DNA of 64,000 nucleotides from assembly GCA_032622095.1 (NCBI GenBank), contig CP136062.1, positions 199,711,887 to 199,775,886 of the forward strand. The letters are read 5' to 3'. Each line of letters opens with the position of its first letter. Position 1 is the stretch's first letter. Positions 23,647 to 34,504 of the stretch are shown here, one piece after another. The translations under genes and the position numbers were made by a program. Source of the stretch: Siphonodentalium dalli (Eukaryota; Mollusca; Scaphopoda; Gadilida; Siphonodentaliidae). Under the pieces are notes generated by a model. That model ran no database searches. It saw nothing but the letters and a program-made list of their open reading frames with translations, and had not been told where the DNA came from.

Positions 23647-24148
23647 TTAAAGGTACGGTTGGCCTTGGCGGTGGGTATCCTGTGAAAATATTTCCACCCG
23701 TCAAAAACCGCCACAAACAGAAAGAACATCAAAATGTAGACCGACTTTGTCCGTATACAAATAAGAAATATCGCACAAACAGTATGTTATTGTCAAATGT
23801 TTGACCATTGTTATGTAAACAAATGCATAAAAAGTTACTTTTCTGGTGTTTGTTTATATTATGATAGTAAACATAAAGAGCGTTCTTTGTTGGTGAATTC
23901 CTGATATGGAACTAATAAAGAGCGTTTATGCCATTTGTGTGTGATTAGCCAGTAGCATTGTGCTGTCTTCTGTAACACAATTAGGCTCTTGCTTAGGTAA
24001 CATATAGTAGGTCTTTATGATAACATGCTGTTTACGTGATGGTCATGGTATATATGAACGAAACTGTATGCGTTTTAATGTTTTTCTGTTTACGGTGATT
24101 AGAACAAATATGAATATTTTCGACAACTAAGGCCTCACGTGCCTTTAA
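23647..24148 (+). mobile_element. MITE family C, copy 3
   Basis: TTAA at 23,647-23,650 and 24,145-24,148. Highly similar to 18,523-19,026 over its whole length, so these two copies are the youngest pair of the family here. Confidence 0.8.
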
Positions 24149-24589
24149 CTGTTCACGTTTTCTACTGTTTGTCACCAAAAGGCCGTTTTGTTTTTGTTTT
24201 TGTTTAATTTGTTTTGAAGATCACCGATAGTGCCCTGAACATAAATAAAGAACCAAATATTTTCTGTTGCAATAGTTCCAGGTTCAGCCATATTTTTTCC
24301 ATAAATTCCATGGTCTATCTAAATTCAAATTTAAAAAACTCAAGTTTCGTAAATATGAAACCGGAACCTGAATACATCTTTAATATATCATGGATGGATG
24401 GCAGCAAGCAGATCATGACATTAATCTCTACTCTGGCTACGTCCGCGGATATCGTATTCCACCCGTTCAAATCCTGGCCACTTCTTGATGTTCTGACTGG
24501 GAACTTATAGCATTGAACTAATGTATTTCACAGTGGGGGGGGGGGGGGGGGGGGGGGGTTACAATAAACTTTGAATTGATAAACTGGGG
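24149..24589. other. uncertain open frame and G24 tract
   Basis: A 98-codon plus-strand frame (24,214-24,510) has no known motif and no clear splice context; I cannot say whether it is coding. A G run of 24 nt is at 24,535-24,558. Confidence 0.3.
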
Positions 24590-24775
24590 GAATTCCATAA
24601 TTGTAAGCTTCGTAAAGCGAATATGCTGAGACGCCACCTAAATCATGCAATCTCCAACTGGCCCCTTTACCTACTGTGGAATACATTAAGGAATTGATAT
24701 TAATTGATAAATATAATGTAAGTGTTATATTTTCAATGTTATAAAGTGTCCGGTAAAAACATCAAAGTTCCCAGG
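24590..24775 (+). repeat. interspersed repeat F, copy 1
   Basis: Diverged match to 32,240-32,440: ATAATTGTAAGC, AATCATGCAATnT, ACCTACnGTGnAnTACATTA, TTATAAAGTnyCC, AAAACnTCA. Both copies run in the same orientation. Confidence 0.5.
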
Positions 24776-25828
24776 TTTTATTATGAGCTGATGAAGTATG
24801 ATATCGATGGGTATAACCAGAGTAGAGATTCATGGTACCATCTAGGGGGATGCTGTCAGTGCAACCTGTCGAATCGAAACACTCCAAACGTAAATACCGT
24901 AGCTGCCATACAAGTATACGAGCTACTAAAAATAACAATTATTCTCGCACGATGGGAATCTTTGTTACAAGAGTGTGTCCGGTGATTCGCACAGCTGAAC
25001 TAAAAGCTCATTGGAAATACTTATATTCATGGATCGAATCCATAAACAGCGAAATACATTAAAATATCGATACTTTAAAAAGGACACAATGAAGAGCGTA
25101 CGACGGTTAACCACGGATGTGCAAGCCTTTTGTGGTGAAAATAACCGGTGTTCTTCACAAAAGGTAATTAAACTGATCAAATCAATTCAGTCAAACACTC
25201 CGGCAAACCATCCACTCATTCATTTAGACCAACAGCAGGCATATAAAAAGAGGAACAATATATTGTTTGCACGAACGTTATCCAAAAACCATGACAACAC
25301 CGTACGATCACCATCAATTTAGAGTGGTGGGCGATTCGACAATAAGGCTTGGGTGAGGGTGTCGTCACTTCATTCCGAAGGGTCGATATACAATTATTTC
25401 AAAGACTGTATACTATCACATATGTAAGCACTCAGTGACGTCACGACAGTGGGGTTGAAGGATCGAGTCCCACCACCTATGTAGCCACATGCCCCTGTGG
25501 TGGATACCAGCATATATATTACATGTACATGTATATACCATAAGAGAGAAAAGGCTCACAAGTCCATTATTTGAAGTTTATAACTGGATAAATATTGGTT
25601 GGGGTTGTACCGAAATATTTGAACAAATACACGTATTCTTAGTCAAACTGCAACTAAGAGTTCAACCCCCTGGTATAATATAGAGTACAAGTAAATCTTA
25701 CATTTTTTTATTTTAATACTTTTGTAGATTACAATTCATTCTGCATTAATCGGGGAGACTATAAACTGTCCATATTCATTTGGAAATTGACCAGATCAAA
25801 TCAGAATGAGTTGTAACTAACAAAAGCC
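24776..25828. other. no supported gene
   Basis: Plus-strand frames at 24,832-25,062 and 25,011-25,322 are hydrophilic but lack recognisable motifs. An AAAAGGTAATT donor-like site at 25,160 is not enough to call an exon. Confidence 0.3.
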
Positions 25829-26335
25829 TTAAAGACATATTATGTACTTGTTCCAGTGCGTGAAACTGATCAGTTAGTATTCAGGCGCTATGCTAGTCCA
25901 AGTCTTCTTGTACTAAAACCAGCTAAGATATTGGGATGGCGATGCTGGCGTTTGTAAACATCGCCATCCCAATATCTTAGCTGGTTTTAGTACAAGAAGA
26001 CTTGGATTAGCGCTATGCCAACTGGGGGAATGTACCATTCTACTAACATCGCCGGAAATCTGAAGCAAATCGACCGTATATACCACTCCATAGAAAACAC
26101 CGTCTTAACTACTCTCAAATGTAAATATTTACTACTCGATTCCGGACGCATCTATCGGCGATAAACTAACGAAAACTATTTCGCCATGGAGAGTCACTGC
26201 ATTTAATTAATATATAAGAATAACGGTGTGTGTTGTCAATTTAGATATAATATATTTGTAAACATAACTACTTTCATCAAGATTATTCTCCATTTATATT
26301 TGATCACCATACCGGAGTGTTTCACATCACTTTAA
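25829..26335 (+). mobile_element. repeat/MITE D, copy with nested hairpin insertion
   Basis: TTAA at both edges and ends TTAAAGACATATTATG and CATCACTTTAA. The body holds ACATCGCCG, AAATCGACCGTA, CATCTATCGGCGATAAACTA and GATCACC, as in the copies at 40,834 and 41,305. It is interrupted at 25,894-26,009 by a hairpin element. Without that insertion it would be about 380 bp. Confidence 0.75.
25894..26009. mobile_element. 116-bp foldback element with 9-bp target duplication
   Basis: Two 51-nt arms (25,894-25,944 and 25,959-26,009), complementary with one mismatch, around a 14-nt loop. The ends read TAGTCCAAGTC and GACTTGGATTA. The 9-mer GCGCTATGC is duplicated exactly at 25,885-25,893 and 26,010-26,018. 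A 9-bp duplication with ends that are entirely inverted repeat fits a Mutator-like (MULE) foldback. The near-perfect arms suggest a recent insertion. Confidence 0.85.
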
Positions 26336-27337
26336 TTAAATGAAAGTTTAAATTGCACTGAAGCTCAACTTGGAGAGGAGCTAATGTCAAATGTTACAGT
26401 TAATGGAGCGATAAGGAATGCGGAAGGTTAGAATGTCTATGTAATATTAGATGTCAACTGACACCGACCACGTTTTTTAAACACAATTCGGAAATTTTGT
26501 ATGGCTCATATCTTGTGGTCACCCAAACTAGAGGTCAACCCGAAGATTCCTATGAAGTTTAGGATCAATTGCATGAAAACTGTTGGTTGCATAGGTCATG
26601 CCAAAGTATTTAGTGATGCAAAGAGTAAAATCCAAGATGGCTCCATCCCAGTGGCCATTTTTAAAAACACATTTTGGTCAAAAATAGATGGCTACCATTT
26701 AGAGGTCACCCCGAAGTTCCATATGAGGTTTGGTAATGATCGGATGAGGGATGTGGCCTGTAGGACATGCCAACATATTTAGTCATGCAAAGAGAAAATA
26801 CAAGATCGCCGTTGGGCCATGTTTTTCCAACGAAATTCTGAAAAATATGATGGCTCCCATCTGGAGGTCACCCCGAAGATCCATATGAAGTTTGATGATG
26901 ATCGGATGAGAGATGTGGACAAAGGATTTAGTCATGCAAAGAGTAAAATCCATGATGGCTGTCGGCGGCATTGTTTTTCATCGAAAATTGTTCAAATTTG
27001 ATAGCTCCCATCTAGATGTGATCCTAAACATGCCTGTCAATTTTCAAAACTATTCTCCAAAAATGAGGTCTGCATGGTATTCCGATGGATTAAAATTTTA
27101 AATCCAAGATGGCTGCTGGTGTCCATGTTTTTAATGAATTTCGGAAAATAGGTTCATATGAAGTTTGGTGATGGATCGGATGAGAGATGTGACCTGTATA
27201 TTGTGCGGTGGGAATATATGTAACACCACAGAATATTCAATTAACTTTTGATTGAATAGTAATTAATACGTAATCATCATATTGAAAGTGGCTCAATTCT
27301 GTTGGCCTTGGGATGTGAATCGATTTATAAATATGTC

Positions 27338-27430
27338 ATAACCCGCTCGGGTATCTGTACAAGAAATACAGACCGCGGCGCTAAACGCGCCTTGGTCTAT
27401 ATTTGTTGCACAGATACCCAAGCGGTTTAT
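27338..27430. repeat. hairpin within the satellite array
   Basis: ATAACCCGCTCGGGTATCTG and CAGATACCCAAGCGGTTTAT face each other, with inner arms ATACAGACC and TTGGTCTAT and a GC-rich centre (GCGGCGCTAAACGCGCC). It does not match the surrounding repeat unit, so it is probably an inserted palindromic element. Confidence 0.65.
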
Positions 27431-29144
27431 AACCTAAAACTTGTTGGCGGGCCACGGATGACGGACGCCAATCCATAGCAATAGCTTAACTTTGTCAAGT
27501 TGAGATAAAAATGGTGACGAGTGGATGAGGGATGTAACCTGTAGGGCATGCTAAAGGATTTGGTCATACAAAGAGTAAAATCCAAGATGGCCACTGGGGC
27601 AATGTGTTGTAACATAATTCAAAAACAAGGTATGACGTCTGTAGGGTGTACCAAAGGATATATGTCTTACAAAGAGTAAAATGAGATGAATAAATGTGGG
27701 CTGCAGGGTGTGCCGATTGATTTAAATGTGAAATCCAAGATGGCTCCAGACGGCAATGTTTTAAAACAAATTTCGGAAAAAATTGAGGGCTTCCATCTAG
27801 AGGTCACCCAAAAAAACCATATGGAGTTTGGAAGATGGTGTGGCATGTAGGGTGTGCCACAGGATTTAGTCATGAAAAGAGTAAAATCCAAGATGGCCAC
27901 TGGCAACCATGTTTTTCAACAAAATTCGAAAAATATCGTTGACTCCCATCTAGAGGTCACCCAAAGATCCTTATAATGTTTAGAGACGATCAGATGAGGG
28001 ATGTGGCCTGTTGGGAATGCCATGTTTTTAAAAAGAATTTCTGAAATAATCAATGGCTCACTTCTAGAGGTCACTCCGAAAATCCCTATGAAGTTTGGTG
28101 GCGATCAGATGAGGGATGTAGTCTGCAGGATGTGCCAAATAATTCAGTCATGCAACGAGTAAAATACAAGATTGCTGCCGGCGGTCTGTACTGTAGGCCT
28201 GTTGGGTGAGCCAAAGGAAATAATTATTGTTGACGGGTGGCCCAACGGACGACAACCATGGTTGGGATAAAAATTGATAGCTCCCATTTAGTAGTCACCC
28301 AAAAGATCCAGATGAAGTTTGGTAATGATCGAATGAGGGATGTGGTCTTTAGGGTGGGCCAAAGGATTTAGTCATGCAAAGAGAAAAATCCAAGATGGCT
28401 GCCAGCAGCCATGTTTAGCCACGTTTTACATCGAAAATTGTCGACAGTTCCCATATAGTGGTGATCCTAAACATGCCTGCAAGTTTTCAATACAATTCTC
28501 CAATAAATTCAGGCTGCAGTGTGTGCCGATGGATTCTAATGTGAAATACAAGATGGCTCCACTGAGACAGGCATGTTCTTTTAAACAAATTTCGGGCATA
28601 TTCCATGTAGAGGTCACCCCAAACTGAGAACTATATGAAGTTTTGACGAGTAATGTGGCATGTAGGTTGTGCCACAGGATTTTAGTCATGAAAAGAGTAA
28701 AATCCAAGATGACCGCTGGCAGCCATGATTTTATAGCGAATTTCAGAAAAAATGTTGGCTCCCATCTAGAGGTCACCCTGAATATGCATATACAGTTTAG
28801 TGATGATCGGACGAGGGACGTGGTCTGTAGGGTGTGCCAAAGGATTTAGTCAGACAAAGAGTAAAATACAAGACGACTGCCAGCAGCCATGTTTTTCATC
28901 GAAAATCGTCCTAACCATGCTTGTAAATTTACAAAACATTTCTTTGATATATGCAGGCTGCAGGCTGTGCCGATGGATTCAAATTTGAAATCAAGATGGC
29001 TTCTGGAAGCCATGTTTTTTAACGAATTTCAGAAATAATCAAGGGCTCCAATCAAGAGGTTAGCCCGAAGAAACCGTATGAAGTTTGGTGATGGTTGGAT
29101 GAGGGATGTGGCCTGTTGGGTGTGCCGAGGATTTAGTCATGCAA

Positions 29145-29293
29145 AGAATAAAATCCAAGATGACTGCTGGAGGCCATATTTCTTAACAAATTTCAGAAAT
29201 AATTGATGGCTCACATCAGAATAAAATCCAAGATGACTGCTGGAGGCCATATTTCTTAACAAATTTCAGAAATAATTGATGGCTCACATCAGA
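29145..29293 (+). repeat. exact 73-bp tandem duplication
   Basis: The segment starting AGAATAAAATCCAAGATGAC at 29,145 is repeated without change from 29,218. It lies at the end of the satellite-like array and must be recent. Confidence 0.9.
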
Positions 29294-29330
29294 TACCAAC
29301 CCATGGCAATAGTTCAGACTTGACTTTGTC

Positions 29331-29619
29331 AAGTTGAGCTAAATATGTAAGACTTCCTTACATTCTGTGTATGTGAAGGCAGTGTTCAGACCAGCATAGC
29401 GAAATGACTGAACTATATCTTGCAGTTTGATATATTATTTAGATATGTAGTGTGGTTTCCACCACATTTATTATCGGATCGTTGTGTTCACAAGTTGAAC
29501 CTATCAGCAAACAGCATGAATGCAAGAAAGGGGTTTGCGCTTGTCTGAGGAATATAGACTGATTTCTAAAATTACGACAATCAAGGTATGCATGTAGTGA
29601 AACCCGCCATTACCTTCAA
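29331..29619. other. no gene seen
   Basis: Short stretch between the array and the minisatellite; nothing recognised. Confidence 0.4.
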
Positions 29620-29810
29620 AACACCTTCTGAGTATCGGACCTTACGATTTATAGGTCTTCAGAGTATTAGACCTTCAGACTTTTACCCCTTCTGAGTACT
29701 AATACTTCGAACTATTGTGCATTAGGAGTATCTAGCCTTCGGAATATCGGACTTCATAGTATTGGGCCTTCGGAATATCGGAGTATTGGTTCTTTGGAAT
29801 AAAGGAAAGT
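29620..29810. repeat. degenerate minisatellite
   Basis: Irregular repeats of a short unit such as CCTTCGGAATATCGGA, with variants CCTTCTGAGTATCGGACCTT and CTTCAGAGTATTAGACCTTC. Confidence 0.65.
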
Positions 29811-30639
29811 AACCTAGATGATCGAGGGCTATATACTCTTAGATCTGAAATGTTTCCCTTTATGTGTGTGACTTCCTTTTTTGCAAGTCTCCAACGGCTT
29901 CAGGGGTGACGCTAGATTTAAATATTTTATCCACACGCCAAAATAAAGGGAATTATTCCAAGATAGAGATTTTTCTTTCAATATATTCAAATGTTCTTAT
30001 ATTACTGCCATTCAAAATTGAGAAAATAACCTTGTCTAAAATTTTAATATTTAATTATATTTAATGTAATACCACTAGTAATTGTTTAAATCAGGGAACT
30101 GTGGTGGTATAGACATATGAATGGATAACTCTAAATGCATACAACAAGTCTGATGAAGGTGAGAGGGTAAAATACCAATATTTACAGAGACTATTTATTA
30201 TATGGCACCATATTTCTTTGAACACAATCAAATAGCAGACATATCACTGGACATATTGAAATAATAAATAAATAAATCTTTACATATGAAACATGCATGT
30301 TGAATTACAATGAATATTTAAAATGTGTACCTATTCCCTGAAATTTCTGTATAGATTCAGAGATATAAAATAATAATTTAGAGGCAAAGACACCAATCAA
30401 CAATGCACAAATCTGAGCTAATAATCTCATACCCTCTGAACACAGTTCAGAAAACTGATGGTGCAGTCAGTGGAACATGACACACTCAATTTTGATGCCA
30501 TTACAGTTAACTCCATAAGTGGCATCACCGTTCATGGAGTGATAAGTCATGACGTTTTGGACGTGAGCAAACTTAGGAGAGTTGGCATTACATCAATTTC
30601 TCAGCTTCCCAACATAATTTGGGTATCTGTCAATCAAGT
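29811..30639. other. no gene seen
   Basis: AT-rich, with short open frames only. Confidence 0.4.
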
Positions 30640-31235
30640 TTCCCAGCAATAAATCTAACCACTCCGTATACACATTCCTGACCAACTAAGCTCATCTGGG
30701 TCAAGAATGTATTTTTCGTATGATTTTGGACCAAAAATAAATAGAATAAAAGATCGCTGAATAAAATGTTCCCCAACGAAGGTGGCAGGTTTGAAGGATA
30801 TCTATGCCAAACATTGTTAAAATCGGTCAATATTTGTTCCAAGTTATTGTGCTAAAGAGCTGAAAATAAAGGAAAATGGCAAAAACTCCGCAAAAATGGG
30901 TCCAACCAAACTTAGAATTGCAGGTTCCAATGATGCTTAATAAGTGTTAAAGAAATTGACTGGAAAATGACACAATACAGGTTCAGACAAAAGATGTGTC
31001 CCAGGATGTACGATTCTATGTAAAAAAAATGGCAATAACTCAGCCAAAATAACTCCGACTGAACTCAAAATCACAGGTGCACAGTTCCCATGCTGGTTGA
31101 CATCTGTGCCAAGTTTTTAAAAAGTTGTCTGGAATTTGACGGAATACAGGCTCAGACAAAGTTCCAGATGGACGAATGGACGAGGGTCATTACTATAGTC
31201 CCGCCACAGAGTGTCGGGGGACAAAAATATGAAGA
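30640..31235. repeat. interspersed repeat K, copy 1
   Basis: Two diverged tandem units recognisable by ATCACAGGTGCACAG, TTCCnATGnTGnT, CTGTGCCAAGTTTTT and AnTACAGGyTCAGACAAA (near 30,905-31,000 and 31,065-31,160). Related sequence is at 36,763-37,023. It ends in CCCGCCACAGAGTGTCGGGG, a small palindrome. Confidence 0.5.
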
Positions 31236-32239
31236 CCAATCATAGGCCTATCAGAAAGGTGAAGGGCTTAGCATCCATTGCAACTTGAGTTTATTGAGGA
31301 CAATCATGACATATAGGCAAGTCACTCTCATGGAGGGTTTGCGCAATGTTGCATTGAATTTCTATCTAGCTGTGCCATGTCGAACATGACTGTCAATCAA
31401 CGTACAACAAACCCCATGGCAATCACTTGTCTACATTACTTAATAAATATTTGACACATTCGGACACAGCTTTACTGTTCAGCTACATGTATATAATTGT
31501 TGTAGTCCAATGGTAGCTTTCTGTTCAGCTTTTCACCCGACAATTGATCAAATACCTACATGACAGTAGTTATCTTCCCAGAGGAGGATCCAGAAACACA
31601 AAAATAACTATGGTTAAATTTGATAATTTATCATATCGAAACTTCAGCCAACATGCTCGATTATCTGGTAGATAAACAGAAACTGAATGTAGGACATTAC
31701 AGGAATTCTGTCACAATAACTGGCCGTACAGAATGACGTTCATTCAAGAACGTAATAGACTGGTTGTTTTAAGGTTTCTTTTGTTTGTACTATGGTGTAT
31801 CGCTCATAACGGCAGCTATATGCGAAATTTTTATTTTAATTGAATTCATATAAAAAATATTGGGGTATCTCAATTTATTATCACAATCAATTGAGTTCAG
31901 AATCTAGCAACCACACACCTTGTATAGAACCCATAAAGTGTCGATACCAATTACAAATGTATGCGGCGATTGATCACTATCACAGGTTGAGATCGAAACA
32001 CATCATTTGCATAATGCACGTCAATTTCGAATGGGATACATGATTACATGTAAAATCAAAATTACTAACGTTGCCTGCTTCAATTTTTGTGATTCCAGAC
32101 GCTTTGTCGTGTGTTATCTAGACGCAAAAATCAGCGGACCGATTCGGTGTCGATCTCGAATCAGGAGACTGATATCAACATCGAATCGAATCTCGAATAT
32201 TCGCAGATCCCTACCAATATCGCGATAAACATTGAAAAA
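31236..32239. other. no gene seen
   Basis: Several overlapping short frames near 31,840-32,290 show no protein similarity I recognise. A TTTCGAnnGA-type motif recurs at 32,110-32,205. Confidence 0.4.
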
Positions 32240-32440
32240 TTACCCAGGAGAAATTCAATAATTGTAAGCGACGCAAATCAAAATCGCTCATAAAGTCACT
32301 TAAATCGTGCAATTTTGAGTTGGGACCTTCACCTACAGTGAATTACATTATTAAGGAACAGGTAATAACTAATAAATGCATTGATGCATTATTTTTTCAA
32401 CTTTATAAAGTTCCCTGTCAAAACTTCAGTTTTGAATTCA
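32240..32440 (+). repeat. interspersed repeat F, copy 2
   Basis: See 24,590-24,775 for the shared motifs. Confidence 0.5.
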
Positions 32441-32520
32441 CAATGATGATGATGATGATGGCCTACAACGATAATGTTGATGATGGTAATGATGATGACG
32501 ATAATGATGATAATGATATT
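32441..32520 (+). repeat. GAT-type microsatellite
   Basis: Starts as uninterrupted ATG/GAT repeats, then degenerates into GATGAT, GATAAT and GACGAT units. Confidence 0.85.
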
Positions 32521-32689
32521 ATTTATATAATGTGAATATGTTAGTTCTTCATTGAGTCATTAAAGCATTACGGCACTTCATGTATCATACAGTCAACAGA
32601 GCAGTCCAATAGAACTCCATATCTTGATACCCATTTCCGTCACCTAGAAATTAAAAACCACACTGAATCAACTGGAAGGAAAGTATGTG

Positions 32690-33125
32690 GTGAACAAGCC
32701 TGCAAATAGTGTGTCTGTCATTTGCAGAATGAGGTCCCCAGAGGGTGAATTTAGTGATGCTATCCCGCAGAGCGGGCTAGTATCACCTAATTCACTCTCA
32801 GGGGACCTCATTCTACTTAGGCCTCATCTTTTAGGAAGTATATATAGTCTCAAATTAACATTGTTTTAGTTACTTTTCCCTTCTTGGAAGTTTCTATATT
32901 CCCTAAAAAATATTCAGAAGATAAAATGCATTTATAATCGAGGTAACTAATGGATGAACATCACCAACTTCAGTGGGGAAATTCAAACTGATCCTAGTTC
33001 TCCCATAGCAGTTGAGGACAAAGCAAAATTAGGTTCCCAGAGGGTGATTTTGGTGATGCTAGCCCACCATGTGGGATAACCTTATTCTGCAAATGACAGA
33101 CACACCATTTGCAGGTTTGGTGGGG
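32690..33125. mobile_element. inverted-repeat element S, copy 1
   Basis: The ends are inverted: CCTGCAAATAGTGTGTCTGT at the left and GACAGACACACCATTTGCAG at the right. Next to the left end is a complete palindrome (arms GAATGAGGTCCCCAGAGGGT and GGGGACCTCATTC, centre around CCCGCAGAGCGGG); near the right end only half of it remains. A second copy is at 41,765-42,075, and a compact form consisting of two facing palindromes is at 46,530-46,785. Confidence 0.7.
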
Positions 33126-33385
33126 AAACAAACTAAGATCATCAAAGATATGTAACCACACTCTCAAGCAATTACACAAGACAAATTGTACATGTGAGGA
33201 AGAAATTTTACTTTTATATCAGAGAGATTCCATGTCCAGGGATTGTGAGTGTGTGGGTGATTGGAACTCAAATGTCATATATCATGCGATTTTAAGTCTA
33301 TAAGCAACATGTGCGTGTATAACTTTCTCCACTTGTAAAGATGGGATGTAATTCTATATTAAAAACATTGTTGATAAAATCTCCT

Positions 33386-33785
33386 TTAACCCTTTACCCA
33401 ACAAACCGGACAAAACCGGCCAAATAAAGCTTCAACAGCCTAAAATATCTTCGGTCTGTCTCAATAGAACCATACAAATATGGATATCATTGGAACCGTC
33501 TCCTTGACAACATTGTGATAGTTACAGTTATGCCCTGTGCCAATGCATTCTCTTATATATGCGAGTCGACCATAGGTCGCCTCGCATATATAAGAGAATG
33601 CATTGGCCTAAAAAAAATCTTTTTTTAACACTTTTTACCATTTTTTCTTACATTCTTTAACAATTTTATAATTTTTAATGTGTTAAGCCAATGCATTCTC
33701 TTATATATGCGAGGCGACCTATGGTCGACTCGCATATATAAGAGAATGTATTGGCACAGGGCCCTTCTGTTGGGTAAAGGGTTAA
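33386..33785 (+). mobile_element. MITE P, full-length copy
   Basis: 400 bp including TTAA at both ends. In this orientation the P-specific region (AAACCGGACAAAACCGGCC, GGATATCATTGGAACCG) comes first and the two palindromes follow. Lies about 0.6 kb downstream of the CHMP7 stop codon. Confidence 0.9.
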
Positions 33786-34370
33786 TAATTCTGTATCAAC
33801 TTTTTTGATGAAAGTATTACATTGTGCCGTGCAAGTTAAAAGTTGTGTGTCCATATAATCAACAATTGTGGAGGCATACATTAAGGTAACATTATCCACA
33901 TCTAGCCTCATCCACATGACACCCGAGAATATCTATGTATTTCACAGTTACCAAGGATACACACGCACAATCCCTGCACTCCGTAGAAATGTAGTATTAA
34001 TTTCTTCAACTTTCCAAGTAATCTGATAGAATCACTCTTATAACTTTAAGCCATAACATTCTCAACATAAGCCTAACTAAATTTCCAATTGTGGAAAAAT
34101 AGGCAATGGGATACTCAAAATGTTGAAATGAAACTTTTTGATGAAAGGCCCTCTGTATATATGAAGAGGCTGGAAGGCCAGATAGAGAATGAGTCATACA
34201 ATAAGATTATATGCGTTTGTGTATCTCCACTGTCTTTACAAACAGAACACATAAGCAGCTGATGTGTAATAAAATTTATTTTACAAAATCTAAAAACATG
34301 ATTAAGGGGATTGTTCCACTGAATAAAATGCCTAAATTTCACTATTCAAGTAAAAATCATCTAATAAAAT
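33786..34370 (-). other. 3' flank of CHMP7, possible polyadenylation signals
   Basis: Read on the minus strand, AATAAA overlaps the CHMP7 stop codon region (34,375-34,370) and occurs again near 34,281-34,276. Either could serve the CHMP7 transcript, the second more plausibly. No further coding exon with convincing sites was found here; an alternative terminal exon following a TAAAGACAG acceptor near 34,232 would encode an unrelated hydrophobic tail and is not favoured. Confidence 0.35.
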
Positions 34371-34504
34371 TTATTTTAACACTGGCTTTGCTAACCTGTC
34401 AAAGTCCAAAATTGGAATTTTCTCCATCTCAGCTTCCTTTGAAGTTTTCTGATGCTTTGGTTGTGGAGATGGCGTGAACTTGGGAACATCTGGTAGTTCC
34501 ATGT
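34371..34504 (-). CDS. CHMP7: CHMP7 exon, C-terminal
   Basis: Acceptor TTGACAG at 34,505. The exon completes a split Asp codon and encodes a Pro/Lys-rich tail (MELPDVPKFTPSPQPKHQ, then KEAEMEKIPILDFDRLAKPV) ending LK and TAA at 34,373-34,371. A GTTAGC donor-like site at 34,395 could instead splice to a further exon, but reading through gives a natural stop next to AATAAA, so this is taken as the last exon. The region corresponds to the flexible C-terminal tail, which in ESCRT-III proteins carries VPS4-MIT interaction motifs; I cannot point to a canonical one. Confidence 0.75.

Larger units (their letters stand above)
26500..29330. repeat. satellite-like array of degenerate units
   Basis: At least a dozen diverged units of very roughly 200 bp. 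Each has some of: GGCTCCCATCTAGAGGTCAC, CCGAAGATCCATATGAAGTT, GATGATCGGATGAGGGATGT, GGCCTGTAGGGTGTGCCAAA, GATTTAGTCATGCAAAGAGT, AAAATCCAAGATGGC, CAGCCATGTTTTTC and AATTTCGGAAAA. Some units carry an alternative block (ATCGAAAATTG, AACATGCCTG, GTGCCGATGGATT), so two unit types alternate. All three frames are broken; the short open frames on both strands are by-products of the repeat. Confidence 0.85.

Noticed and set aside
26500-29000. Series of 60-116-codon frames
   Set aside because: They follow the satellite units on both strands and are broken between units.
32411-32530. Met- and Asp-rich peptide
   Set aside because: Translation of the GAT microsatellite.
34115-34232. Alternative last CHMP7 exon after TAAAGACAG
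   Set aside because: It would add a hydrophobic tail unlike ESCRT-III C-termini; reading through the previous exon gives a stop beside a polyadenylation signal.
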